From Paracoccus haematequi (GTDB lineage: Bacteria > Pseudomonadota > Alphaproteobacteria > Rhodobacterales > Rhodobacteraceae): 64,000 bases of DNA. The notes under the pieces are model-generated. The model did no database searches. It was given only the letters and a program-made list of their open reading frames with translations, and had not been told where the DNA came from. This document shows positions 7,275 to 15,433 of this stretch, in pieces (the stretch's first letter is position 1; each line of letters begins with the position of its first letter). The DNA lies in NCBI GenBank assembly GCA_945881965.1, contig CAMCVS010000001.1, positions 167,402-231,401 of the forward strand, in the 5' to 3' direction. Made by a program: the position numbers and the translations under genes.

Positions 7275-8956
7275 TCGACCCCATCACGCTGGCGGTGCTT
7301 GCGGGCCGCATGGAACAGATCGCCGATGAAATGGACGCGACGCTGTTCCGGTCGGCCTTCAACCCGATCATCGCCGAGGCGCATGACGCCAGCCACGGCC
7401 TCTATCATGCCGCAACCGGCGACACGCTGGTGCAGGGCAAATCCGGCCTGCCGATTTTCGTGGGCGTGATGGCCTTCGCGGTGAAGGCGGTGATCGACAA
7501 GGCGGCGCGCGACGGCGATCTGGCGGATGGCGATGTTTATATATTCAACGACGCGCATATCGGCGGCACGCATCTGTCGGACATGCGGCTGGTGCGGCCC
7601 TATTACCATCAGGGGCGGCTGTTCTGCTACCTCGCGTCAGTCGGGCATTGGCATGACGTGGGCGGCGCGGTGCCCGGCAATTATAACCCCCGCGCGACCG
7701 AGGTGTTCCAAGAGGCGTTCGTGCTGCCCCCCGTGAAGGTGATGCGCGCGGGCGTGGTGCAGCAGGACGTGATCGACATCATCCTGCGCAACACCCGCCT
7801 GCCCGCATCCGCGCAGGGCGACCTGAACGGGCAGTTGGGCGCGCTGGATCTGGGCGTGCGGCGGATGGACGGCCTTCTGGCGGAATACGGCGCGGATACC
7901 GTGCGCGCCGCGCTGGATGCGCTGTCGGACCGCGCCGAGACGCTGATCCGGGCCGAGGTCGCATCCCTGCCCGATGGGCGGTGGGAGGCGACGGATTACC
8001 TCGACAATGACGGCATCACCGACGTGGCCCTGCCGATCACCGTGGCGCTGACAGTGGCGGGCGACCGGCTGAGCCTCGATTTCACTGGCACGGCACCGGC
8101 GACAGCAGGGCCGGTGAATATCTCGCGCGGCACGGCGATTGCGGCGGTCTATGTGGCGATCAAGCATATCTTTCCTGGCCTGCCCGCGAACGCGGGCGTG
8201 ATGCGCCCGTTAGAGATCATCGTGCCCGACCGCAGCCTGCTGGCGGCGGAATTTCCCGCGCCCACCGGCGGTTACACCGAAACCATCCTGCGGATGATCG
8301 ACGTGATTTTTTCCGCGATGGCGCAGGCGGCCCCCGATCTGGTGGTCGCCAATGCCTATGGCACCATCAACGCGCTGTCGCTGGCGGGCTATCGGCGTGA
8401 CGGGCGGCGTTGGGTGATGTTTTCCTTCTACGGCGGCGGGCATGGCGGCAGCACGGATGGTGACGGGTTGAACCACGGCAATGCGCCGATTTCCACCGCG
8501 ACGATCCCGCCGGTGGAGATCCTCGAATCCGCCTATCCGGTCATGTTCCGGCAATGGGCGCTGCGCCCCGACAGCGGCGGCGCTGGCGCGCATCGCGGCG
8601 GCATGGGTGCGGTCTATGAGATTGAATTATTGGAGGAAAGCGCCGAGGTGTTCCTGTTCGGCGAACGTGGCCGCCATGCGCCCAAGGGCGCGGCGGGCGG
8701 CGGTGACGCGGCGCTGAACCGGTTCAGCTATTCCCAAGGCGACGCTTGGGCCACCCCCGCGATGGTGTCAAAAGGCACCGGGATGCGGCTGGCGCGTGGC
8801 GACGCGGTGCGGCTGGAAACGCCGGGGGGCGGGGGATATGGGCCAGCAGCGGCGCGCGATCCGGGCGCAGTGGCGCGCGATGTGGCGCTGGGGCTGGTCA
8901 GCGCGCAGGCGGCAGATGCCGCATACGGCACCGCATGGCGGGGGATCACAGCATGA
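7271..8956 (+). CDS. hyuB: Hydantoinase B / oxoprolinase-family subunit, 561 aa
   Basis: Begins MIDPITLAVLAGRMEQIADEMDATLFRSAFNPIIAEAHDAS, the standard HyuB opening, and has NDAHIGGTHLSDMRLVRPYY, GGHGGSTDGDGLNHGNAP and the C-terminal GGGGYGPAAARDP. Length is normal. HyuB works with HyuA as an ATP-dependent cyclic-amidase (N-methylhydantoinase, 5-oxoprolinase) or as part of carboxylases acting on ketones. ATGA overlap with the tautomerase gene and with hyuA indicates translational coupling. No gamma subunit typical of acetone carboxylase is present, so ring opening of a lactam or imide is the favoured role. Substrate unknown. Confidence 0.92.
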   Translation: MIDPITLAVLAGRMEQIADEMDATLFRSAFNPIIAEAHDASHGLYHAATGDTLVQGKSGLPIFVGVMAFAVKAVIDKAARDGDLADGDVYIFNDAHIGGTHLSDMRLVRPYYHQGRLFCYLASVGHWHDVGGAVPGNYNPRATEVFQEAFVLPPVKVMRAGVVQQDVIDIILRNTRLPASAQGDLNGQLGALDLGVRRMDGLLAEYGADTVRAALDALSDRAETLIRAEVASLPDGRWEATDYLDNDGITDVALPITVALTVAGDRLSLDFTGTAPATAGPVNISRGTAIAAVYVAIKHIFPGLPANAGVMRPLEIIVPDRSLLAAEFPAPTGGYTETILRMIDVIFSAMAQAAPDLVVANAYGTINALSLAGYRRDGRRWVMFSFYGGGHGGSTDGDGLNHGNAPISTATIPPVEILESAYPVMFRQWALRPDSGGAGAHRGGMGAVYEIELLEESAEVFLFGERGRHAPKGAAGGGDAALNRFSYSQGDAWATPAMVSKGTGMRLARGDAVRLETPGGGGYGPAAARDPGAVARDVALGLVSAQAADAAYGTAWRGITA

Positions 8957-11007
8957 CCAGTTCGATCCTGATCGGCGTCGATGTCGGCGGCACCTTCACC
9001 GATATCTTCGTGCTGGATGCGGCCACGGGCCGGGCCGAGGTCGCCAAGGTGCCCACCTCGCGCCCCGACCAATCGGCGGGGTTTCTGGCGGGCATAGCGC
9101 AGCGGGTCGCAGACCTTGGCACAGTGGCGACCGTGGTGCATGGCACGACGGCTGGCACCAATGCGCTGCTGGAACGCAAGGGCGCGCGCATCGGCGTGAT
9201 CACCACGGCGGGCTTCCGCGACGTGCTGGAAATGCGCCGCCGCGACCGGCCCCGGACATGGGGGCTGCGCGGCGATTTCACCCCCGTCGTGCCGCGCGAT
9301 CTGCGGCTGGAGGTGGCAGAACGCACGCTGGCGGATGGCACGATCCATACGCCCGTCGATCTGGACGCGGTGCGGGCGGCGGGGCATGCCCTGCTGGCGC
9401 AAGGCTGTCAGGCGGTGGCCGTGCTGTTCGTCAATTCCTACGCCAACCCGGCCAATGAACAGGCTGCCGTGGCAGCCTTGCGCGCCATCTGGCCTACCCC
9501 GCATGTGGCGTCATCGTCCGAAATCCTGCCGGAAATCCGCGAGTTCGAGCGGTTTTCGACGACGGCCCTGAACGCCTATCTGCAACCCGAGGTGTCGGGT
9601 TATCTGGGTCGTCTGGAAACCGCGCTGAAAAGCGGCGGCTTTGGCGGCGAATTCCTGATCGTGCAGTCGAATGGCGGCGTCATGGCGGTGGATACCGCCT
9701 GCCGGTTGCCGGTGCGCACCGCGCTGTCCGGCCCTGCGGCGGGCGTCATCGCGGCGGCTTACATTGCAGAAACGGCGGGCTTTCCCGACATCATCACCGG
9801 CGACATGGGCGGCACGTCGTTCGACGTGGCGCTGATCGCGGGCGGGCAGGCGGCGTTGGCGGCACAAACCGCGATTGATTTCGGCATGGTCGTGCGCGTG
9901 CCGATGATCGAGATCACGACGATTGGCGCGGGTGGCGGGTCGATCGCCTGGGTGGACAAGGGCGGATTGCTGAACATCGGCCCAGAGTCCGCTGGATCGG
10001 ACCCCGGCCCGGTGGCTTACGCGCGTGGCAACACGCGCCCCACGGTGACGGATGCCAATATCGTGCTGGGCCGCATCGACCCCGACCGCCCCATCGGCGG
10101 CGGGCGGCTGGATGTGGCGGCGGCGCGGGCGGCGATTGACGCGCATATCGGGGGGCCGCTGAAACTGACCACCGAACAGGCCGCCGAGGCGATCATCCGC
10201 GTTGCCAATTCGCGGATGGCGGGGGCGATCCGGCTGGTCAGTATCGAACGCGGTCATGATCCGAAACATTTCGCCTTCATGCCATTCGGCGGCGGCGGCG
10301 CGCTGCATGCAGGCGCGATGCTGGCCGAGGTCGGCCTGTCGCGCGCCATCGTGCCGCGCTATCCCGGTGTGACCTCGGCCATGGGCTGCGTCATCGCCGA
10401 CATGCGGGCGGATTTCGTGCAAACGGTGAACACGATGACGACGGCGGCAGACGGCGCGGCGTTGGCCGCGCTGATCGGCGATCATTTGGGGCAAGGTGCC
10501 GCGATGCTGGCCGCCAGCGGCGGGGCCTTTGCCGCGCGGGTGGTCACGGTGGAACTGGACATGGCCTATGTCGGCCAGACGCATACGGTATCGGTCGCGC
10601 TGCCGGTCACGATCACCGCCGATGTGGTCACCCCGCCAACCGTGGCCGATATCACGGCGGCGTTCGAGGCGGCATACTTGCGCGTCTACAACCGCCTGCT
10701 GCCGGGGGGCGTCAGCCGCATCCTGAACCTGCGCACCGCCGTCATCGGCCAGCGGCCGAAATTCGATCTGGCGACGCTGGCCCCCACCACCAGCGGCGCT
10801 GTGACACCCCGCACCACGCGGCGCGTGCATATGGGCGGCGACTGGTGCGATGCGGCGATTTACGACCGGCTGGCGCTGCCCGTCGGCACCGTGATCCACG
10901 GGCCTGCGGTGCTGGAACAGCCCGATACCACGATCCTTGTCGAACCCGGCCTGATGGGCACGGTCGATGCCTATGGCAACGTGATCCTGACGCGGAGCGC
11001 AGCATGA
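8953..11007 (+). CDS. hyuA: Hydantoinase A / oxoprolinase-family subunit, 684 aa
   Basis: Actin-like ATPase subunit: N-terminal phosphate-binding GVDVGGTFTDIFVLD (residues 8-22), TTAGTNALLERKGARIGVITTAGFRDVLEMRRRDRP, the second phosphate loop in GDMGGTSFDVALI, and the ISIERGHDP/FGGGGALHAGAMLAE C-terminal half. The start at 8953 overlaps the hyuB stop (ATGA); upstream in-frame codons lie inside hyuB and are not needed. HyuA binds ATP and phosphorylates the cyclic amide or enol, with HyuB giving the partner active site. Length matches the 680-700 aa norm. Confidence 0.93.
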   Translation: MTSSILIGVDVGGTFTDIFVLDAATGRAEVAKVPTSRPDQSAGFLAGIAQRVADLGTVATVVHGTTAGTNALLERKGARIGVITTAGFRDVLEMRRRDRPRTWGLRGDFTPVVPRDLRLEVAERTLADGTIHTPVDLDAVRAAGHALLAQGCQAVAVLFVNSYANPANEQAAVAALRAIWPTPHVASSSEILPEIREFERFSTTALNAYLQPEVSGYLGRLETALKSGGFGGEFLIVQSNGGVMAVDTACRLPVRTALSGPAAGVIAAAYIAETAGFPDIITGDMGGTSFDVALIAGGQAALAAQTAIDFGMVVRVPMIEITTIGAGGGSIAWVDKGGLLNIGPESAGSDPGPVAYARGNTRPTVTDANIVLGRIDPDRPIGGGRLDVAAARAAIDAHIGGPLKLTTEQAAEAIIRVANSRMAGAIRLVSIERGHDPKHFAFMPFGGGGALHAGAMLAEVGLSRAIVPRYPGVTSAMGCVIADMRADFVQTVNTMTTAADGAALAALIGDHLGQGAAMLAASGGAFAARVVTVELDMAYVGQTHTVSVALPVTITADVVTPPTVADITAAFEAAYLRVYNRLLPGGVSRILNLRTAVIGQRPKFDLATLAPTTSGAVTPRTTRRVHMGGDWCDAAIYDRLALPVGTVIHGPAVLEQPDTTILVEPGLMGTVDAYGNVILTRSAA

Positions 11008-11609
11008 CATTCGATCCGCACAAGACCGCGCTGCTGACCATCGACCTGCAGAACGACTTCCTGCACCCCGAAGGGGCCTATGGTCGCGCAGGCCAGACGG
11101 CGGCGGCGATTACTGCGCTGCCTGCGCGGATTGCCCCGGTGCGTGAGGCGCTGCGGGCCAAGGGCGGCGTCTATATCTCGGCCCAGTTCACGTTGATCCC
11201 CGGTCCCGATGGCCCCTTGATCGCTCCGCATTTGGCACGGCTGCGCCCGTTCCTGACATGGGGCGATTTCGCGCCGGGCAGCTTTGGCCATGACCTGACC
11301 GATGCCCTGAAACCCGCCGATTACACCGTGGAAAAGGTCGCCTATTCCGCGCTGTACCAGACGCGCCTCGAATATATCCTGCGCCATCTGGGGATTGATA
11401 CGTTGATCGTGGGCGGCATCGTGACGAATGGCGGCGTCGCGTCCACGCTGCGCGACGCGCATCTGCGGGGGTTGCATACCATCGTGCTGACGGACGGTTG
11501 CGCGGCCTTCCGCGATGATGTGCATGCGGCAACGTTGCTGTCGCTGGCGTCGGTGACCGAGCAGATGACCTGTGCGGATGCTGTCACGATGTTGGAAGGT
11601 GCCGCATGA
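11004..11609 (+). CDS. Isochorismatase-fold protein lacking the Cys nucleophile, 201 aa
   Basis: Isochorismatase-like alpha/beta fold: Asp14 in LLTIDLQNDF and Lys111 in TVEKVAYSAL are the conserved acid and lysine. In amide-hydrolysing members the third catalytic residue is Cys in a TNxCV motif; here that motif reads TNGGV, so residue 144 is Gly. True isochorismatases (EntB, PhzD) also have Gly there and hydrolyse vinyl ethers without a thiol. The operon context would have predicted a half-amide hydrolase; the motif argues against a Cys-amidase mechanism. ATGA overlaps on both sides couple it to hyuA and the lyase gene. Confidence 0.88.
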   Translation: MTFDPHKTALLTIDLQNDFLHPEGAYGRAGQTAAAITALPARIAPVREALRAKGGVYISAQFTLIPGPDGPLIAPHLARLRPFLTWGDFAPGSFGHDLTDALKPADYTVEKVAYSALYQTRLEYILRHLGIDTLIVGGIVTNGGVASTLRDAHLRGLHTIVLTDGCAAFRDDVHAATLLSLASVTEQMTCADAVTMLEGAA

Positions 11610-12472
11610 CCCTGAAATCTCGTCTGTCGCAGCCGCAGATCCTGATCGCGCCGGGGGTCTATGACGGGCTGACGGCGGCAATTGCCGCAGATGCCGGGTT
11701 CGAGGCGCTGTATCTGTCCGGCGCTGCCGTTGCCTATACCCGGCTGGGGCGGCCGGATATCGGGTTAACCACCATGTCGGAAATGGCGGATACAATGGCG
11801 CTGATCCGCGACCGGGTAGCGCTGCCCGTCATCATCGACGCCGACACGGGCTTTGGCAACGCGCTGAACGCGCAGCGCACCATGCGCGCCTATGAACGCG
11901 CGGGCGCGAATGCCTTGCAGATCGAGGATCAGACCTATCCCAAACGCTGCGGCCATCTGGCCGACAAGGCATTGATCTCCAGCGCGGAAATGGCGGGCAA
12001 GATCGCGGCGATGGCGGATGCGCGGGCGAGCACTGAAACGCTGATCATCGCGCGGACCGACGCCATTGCGGTCGAGGGCTTCAACGCCGCCATCGACCGT
12101 GCGGGGGCGTATCTTGACGCGGGTGCGGATGCGCTGTTCATTGAGGCGCCGCGCACGGGTGACGAGCTGGCGCAGGTGGCCGCAACATTCCGGGGCCGCG
12201 CGCCCTTGATGGCCAACATGGTAGAAGGCGGCGCAACCCCGATCAAATCGGCGGGCGATTTGCAGGCGATGGGGTTCAACCTTGTGATCTTTCCGGGCGG
12301 CATCGTGCGCGCGCTGGCCCGCACGGCGGGCGATTATTACCGCAGCCTGCTGGCGCATGGGTCCAACACGCCTTTTGCGGACCGGATGTATGATTTCGAC
12401 GGGCTGAATGACCGCATCGGCACGGTCCAGATGCTGGCCTTGGGCGCGCGGTTCGATGGGAGCACGCCATGA
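11606..12472 (+). CDS. Isocitrate lyase / PEP mutase superfamily C-C lyase, 288 aa
   Basis: TIM-barrel enzyme with YLSGAAVAYTRLGRPDIG, the Mg-binding DADTGFGN and QIEDQTYPKRCGHLADK. The KRCGH catalytic-cysteine loop is present, which marks the lyase branch (methylisocitrate lyase, 2,3-dimethylmalate lyase) rather than PEP mutase or the oxaloacetate decarboxylase branch. It should split a substituted malate into a 2-oxo acid and a carboxylate. Together with the LeuCD-like hydratase this gives a maleate-to-malate-to-cleavage sequence like that of dimethylmaleate degradation. Coupled by four-base overlaps with its neighbours. Confidence 0.88.
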   Translation: MTLKSRLSQPQILIAPGVYDGLTAAIAADAGFEALYLSGAAVAYTRLGRPDIGLTTMSEMADTMALIRDRVALPVIIDADTGFGNALNAQRTMRAYERAGANALQIEDQTYPKRCGHLADKALISSAEMAGKIAAMADARASTETLIIARTDAIAVEGFNAAIDRAGAYLDAGADALFIEAPRTGDELAQVAATFRGRAPLMANMVEGGATPIKSAGDLQAMGFNLVIFPGGIVRALARTAGDYYRSLLAHGSNTPFADRMYDFDGLNDRIGTVQMLALGARFDGSTP

Positions 12473-13833
12473 TCCTGCCGCCGGTTGACCATGACGCGCA
12501 TGTTGAAACGCTGATCATCGGCGCGGGGGCCTGTGGTCTGATCGCGGCGCTGGCGGCGCATGAGGCGGGGCAAGGGGTGCTGGTGCTGGAACGCGACGCG
12601 GTGCCATCAGGGTCAACGGCGCTGTCAGCCGGGCTGATCCCGGCGGCGGGCACGCGCTGGCAGGCTGAGGTCGGGATCGCGGACAGCGCGGCAGCCTTCG
12701 CCGCCGATATCGCCGTCAAGGCGCATCATGAAAACGATCCGGCGCTGGAACGGGCGCTGACCGAAGGGGCAGCAGAGGTGCTGCATTGGCTGGCCGAACG
12801 GCATGGCCTTCCCTTGTCCGTGATCACCGATTTCAGCTATCCCGGCCATTCCGCGCGCCGGATGCACGGCTTGCCCAGCCGGTCGGGGCGCGCATTGATC
12901 GACGCGCTGCGCACAGCCGCCGAACGCGCAGGCATCGACATCCTGACCGAGGCGCGGGTAAGCGCGCTGCACGCAGATGGCGCGCAGGTGATGGGGGTGC
13001 AGATCACCCGACCCGATGGCAGCACCGACAGCATCGGGTGTGACCGGCTGGTCCTCGCCTGCAACGGCTTTGGCGGCAACAAGGCGATGGTGGCCGAACA
13101 TATGCCCGCCATCGCGGAGGCGCTGTATTTCGGCCATCCCGGCAATCAGGGCGAGGCGATGATCTGGGGGGCGGCCTTGGGCGCTGCGATCCGGCATCCG
13201 GGCGCGTATCAGGGCCACGGCAACGTCGCCCATCCGCATGGCATCCTGATCACATGGGCCACGATCATGGAGGGGGGCTGTCAGGTCAACCTGCATGGCC
13301 AGCGGTTCTGGGATGAATCGCAGGGCTATTCCGAGGCCGCCCGCGCCGTGCTGGCCCAGCCAGACGGACAGGCCTGGGCGATCTTTGATGCCCGCATCGC
13401 CGCCGTGGCGCGGCAATTTCAGGATTTCCGCGATGCCGAGGCGCAGGGCGCGGTGAAAACCGCCGCCACGGTGGCGGAACTGGCGCAGGTCACGGGCCTG
13501 CCCGGTGACGCACTCGCGGCAACACTGACCACCTTCGCGGCCGCGAAAGCGGGCGCACCAGATGCCTTTGGCCGCGCCTTGACCGGTGTCGCGCCGTTGT
13601 GCGCGCCCTTGGCGGCGGTGCGGGTGACGGGCGCGCTGTTTCACACCCAAGGCGGGCTGGTCACGGATGGCCATGGTCGCGTCTTGCGCGCCGATGGCGC
13701 GCCCTTGGGCAACCTCTGGGCCGGGGGCGGCGCGGCCTGCGGCGTGTCGGGGTCGGGCGATGCGGGCTATCTGTCAGGCAACGGCTTGCTCGCGGCGGCG
13801 GTCCTTGGCTATCGGGCGGGGCGCGGCGCGTGA
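12469..13833 (+). CDS. FAD-binding dehydrogenase of the fumarate reductase/succinate dehydrogenase flavoprotein family, 454 aa
   Basis: N-terminal dinucleotide-binding motif GAGACGLIAALAAHEAGQGVLVLE (split here as GAGACGLIAA and following), STALSAGLIPAAG, and the C-terminal GGLVTDGHGRVL and GNLWAGGGAACGVSGSG that close the FAD site, as in fumarate reductase flavoproteins, tricarballylate dehydrogenase and 3-ketosteroid dehydrogenases. No signal peptide, so cytoplasmic. In this operon it could oxidise a substituted succinate to the maleate/fumarate used by the LeuCD-like hydratase. The electron acceptor is not encoded nearby. Start overlaps the lyase stop by four bases. Confidence 0.87.
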   Translation: MILPPVDHDAHVETLIIGAGACGLIAALAAHEAGQGVLVLERDAVPSGSTALSAGLIPAAGTRWQAEVGIADSAAAFAADIAVKAHHENDPALERALTEGAAEVLHWLAERHGLPLSVITDFSYPGHSARRMHGLPSRSGRALIDALRTAAERAGIDILTEARVSALHADGAQVMGVQITRPDGSTDSIGCDRLVLACNGFGGNKAMVAEHMPAIAEALYFGHPGNQGEAMIWGAALGAAIRHPGAYQGHGNVAHPHGILITWATIMEGGCQVNLHGQRFWDESQGYSEAARAVLAQPDGQAWAIFDARIAAVARQFQDFRDAEAQGAVKTAATVAELAQVTGLPGDALAATLTTFAAAKAGAPDAFGRALTGVAPLCAPLAAVRVTGALFHTQGGLVTDGHGRVLRADGAPLGNLWAGGGAACGVSGSGDAGYLSGNGLLAAAVLGYRAGRGA

Positions 13834-14759
13834 TCCCGGTTGCCATCATCGGGTCCGGTATCACCGGGCTGGCCTGTGCGCGGGCGCTGGTTGCTGCGGG
13901 GCTGACGCCTGTGGTGTTCGACAAGGGGCGCGGCATCGGCGGGCGGATGGCGACGCGGCGGGTGGGTGCGGCTCAATTCGATCACGGCGCGCAATATGTG
14001 ACCGCCAAGGGCGCGGGCTTTGCCGCCGTGTTGTCCCGGATGATCGCAGAGGGCGCGGCGGCGGAATGGCAGGACGGCACGGCGGGGCGTATCGTGGGGG
14101 TGCCGGGGATGACGGCGCTGGCCAAGGCGCTAGCGGTTGGCGTCACCGTGCATCAGGGCCACGAGGTCAGCCGCGTGACCCGCGTGGACGGCGACTGGCA
14201 CCTGCGCATCGGGGCCACCGATCATCAGGCCGCGCGCGTGGTGATCACGGTGCCCGCGCCGCAGGTGGCGGGGCTGCTGGGGCCGGATCATCCGCTGACC
14301 GCCCCCTTGCGCGCGGTGCAGATCGACCCGTGTCTGACCCTGATGGCGGCGGTCAATGCGCCTGCGCCCTTCGTCACCCGCAGCGATGGCGATGATCCGC
14401 TGGCCTGGATCGCGCAGGACAGCCACAAGCCGGGCCGCCCCGTGGGCGACATCACCACATGGGTGGCGCAGGCGGGCACCGCGTTCAGCCGCGCGCATCT
14501 GGACCTTGACCCGGCGGCGATGGCGGCGGTGATGCTGCCGCTGCTGTGCGACCGGCTGGGCGTCATGCCGGATCAGGTGGCCTATGCCGCCGCGCACCGC
14601 TGGCGCTATGCCCGCGTCGCCGCGCCGCTGGGCCAGCCGTTCCTGTCCACGGATGACGGCAGCCTGTATCTGGGCGGCGATTGGTGCATCGGCCCGCGCG
14701 TCGAGGCCGCCTGGACCAGCGGCACCGCCATCGCCGCTGATCTGCTGGGGCGCGCCTAG
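13830..14759 (+). CDS. Renalase-like NAD(P)/FAD-dependent oxidoreductase, 309 aa (GTG start)
   Basis: Starts VIPVAIIGSGITGLACARALVAAG, an N-terminal FAD-binding motif, followed by VVFDKGRGIGGRMATRR and FDHGAQYVTA, the pattern of bacterial renalase/amine-oxidase-like proteins; the C-terminus has GSLYLGGDWCIGPRVEAAWTSG. The GTG at 13830 overlaps the previous stop (GTGA), so it is translationally coupled to the catabolic operon. Such proteins oxidise aberrant dihydronicotinamide isomers or amines; a housekeeping repair role is as likely as a pathway role. It converges with the ABC ATPase gene, the two stops overlapping by three bases. Confidence 0.85.
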   Translation: MIPVAIIGSGITGLACARALVAAGLTPVVFDKGRGIGGRMATRRVGAAQFDHGAQYVTAKGAGFAAVLSRMIAEGAAAEWQDGTAGRIVGVPGMTALAKALAVGVTVHQGHEVSRVTRVDGDWHLRIGATDHQAARVVITVPAPQVAGLLGPDHPLTAPLRAVQIDPCLTLMAAVNAPAPFVTRSDGDDPLAWIAQDSHKPGRPVGDITTWVAQAGTAFSRAHLDLDPAAMAAVMLPLLCDRLGVMPDQVAYAAAHRWRYARVAAPLGQPFLSTDDGSLYLGGDWCIGPRVEAAWTSGTAIAADLLGRA

Positions 14760-15433
14760 CCCGTCACCACCCCGTCGCCCACCACGATCTGCCGCCGGCA
14801 CAGCCCGGCGATTTTCTCGTCATGGGTCGAGATCAGGAATGTGGTGCCCTCGTCGCGGTTGATCTCGGCGATCAGGTCCATCACCTGCATCGCGGATACC
14901 CGGTCCAAATTGCCCGTGGGTTCATCCGCAAGCACCAGTTCCGGCTGGTTCATCAGCGCGCGCGCCACCGCCACGCGTTGCTTTTGCCCGCCCGACAGGT
15001 TGGTGGACGGAAAGTCGATGCGGTCGCCCAAGCCCATCCGCACCAGCAATTCGCGGCCCCGCGCGCGGGCGGCGGCGGTTTCGCGCCCCATCCGCACCGC
15101 CGTGGGAAACACCACGTTTTCCAGCGCGGTGAAATCCGGCAACAGGTTGTGGAACTGGAACACGAACCCGATGTGACGGTTGCGAAATTCTGTCAGCGCG
15201 CGGTCATCGGCGGCCACAAGGTCTTGACCCAGCATGGAATAATACCCCGATGTGGGTTTCATCAGCGTGCCCAGAATGGTCAGCAAAGTGCTTTTGCCCG
15301 ACCCGGACGGACCCAGCAGCGCGGCCATCTCGCCCACGGCCAATTCCAAGGACAGACCGCGCAACACCCGCGTTTCCGCCTCGCCCGCGCCAAAGGTCTT
15401 GACCAGATCGGTGATCTGCAACAGCGCCGTCAT
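14756..15433 (-). CDS. LolD/MacB-type ABC transporter ATP-binding protein, 225 aa
   Basis: Walker A GPSGSGKSTLL (about 41-51), Q-loop in IGFVFQFHNLLPDFTALENV, signature LSGGQKQRVAVARAL, Walker B LVLADEPTGNLD and switch His in LISTHDEKIAG. The FQFHNLLP region is typical of the LolD/MacB/DevA exporters. Third gene of a leftward adaptor-permease-ATPase unit; its start overlaps the permease stop by four bases. With the FtsX-like permease it should act as a mechanotransmission-type exporter working with the periplasmic adaptor. Confidence 0.92.
   Translation of the reverse strand: MTALLQITDLVKTFGAGEAETRVLRGLSLELAVGEMAALLGPSGSGKSTLLTILGTLMKPTSGYYSMLGQDLVAADDRALTEFRNRHIGFVFQFHNLLPDFTALENVVFPTAVRMGRETAAARARGRELLVRMGLGDRIDFPSTNLSGGQKQRVAVARALMNQPELVLADEPTGNLDRVSAMQVMDLIAEINRDEGTTFLISTHDEKIAGLCRRQIVVGDGVVTG

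Noticed and set aside
8746-8952. Longer N-terminus for HyuA beginning inside hyuB
   Set aside because: The extra residues are the wrong-frame shadow of hyuB; the actin-like motif starts right after ATG 8953, which overlaps the hyuB stop.
9500-11000. Possible acetone carboxylase assignment for HyuAB
   Set aside because: No third (gamma) subunit or associated acetone-metabolism genes are present; the lactam/imide hydrolase reading fits the neighbours better.
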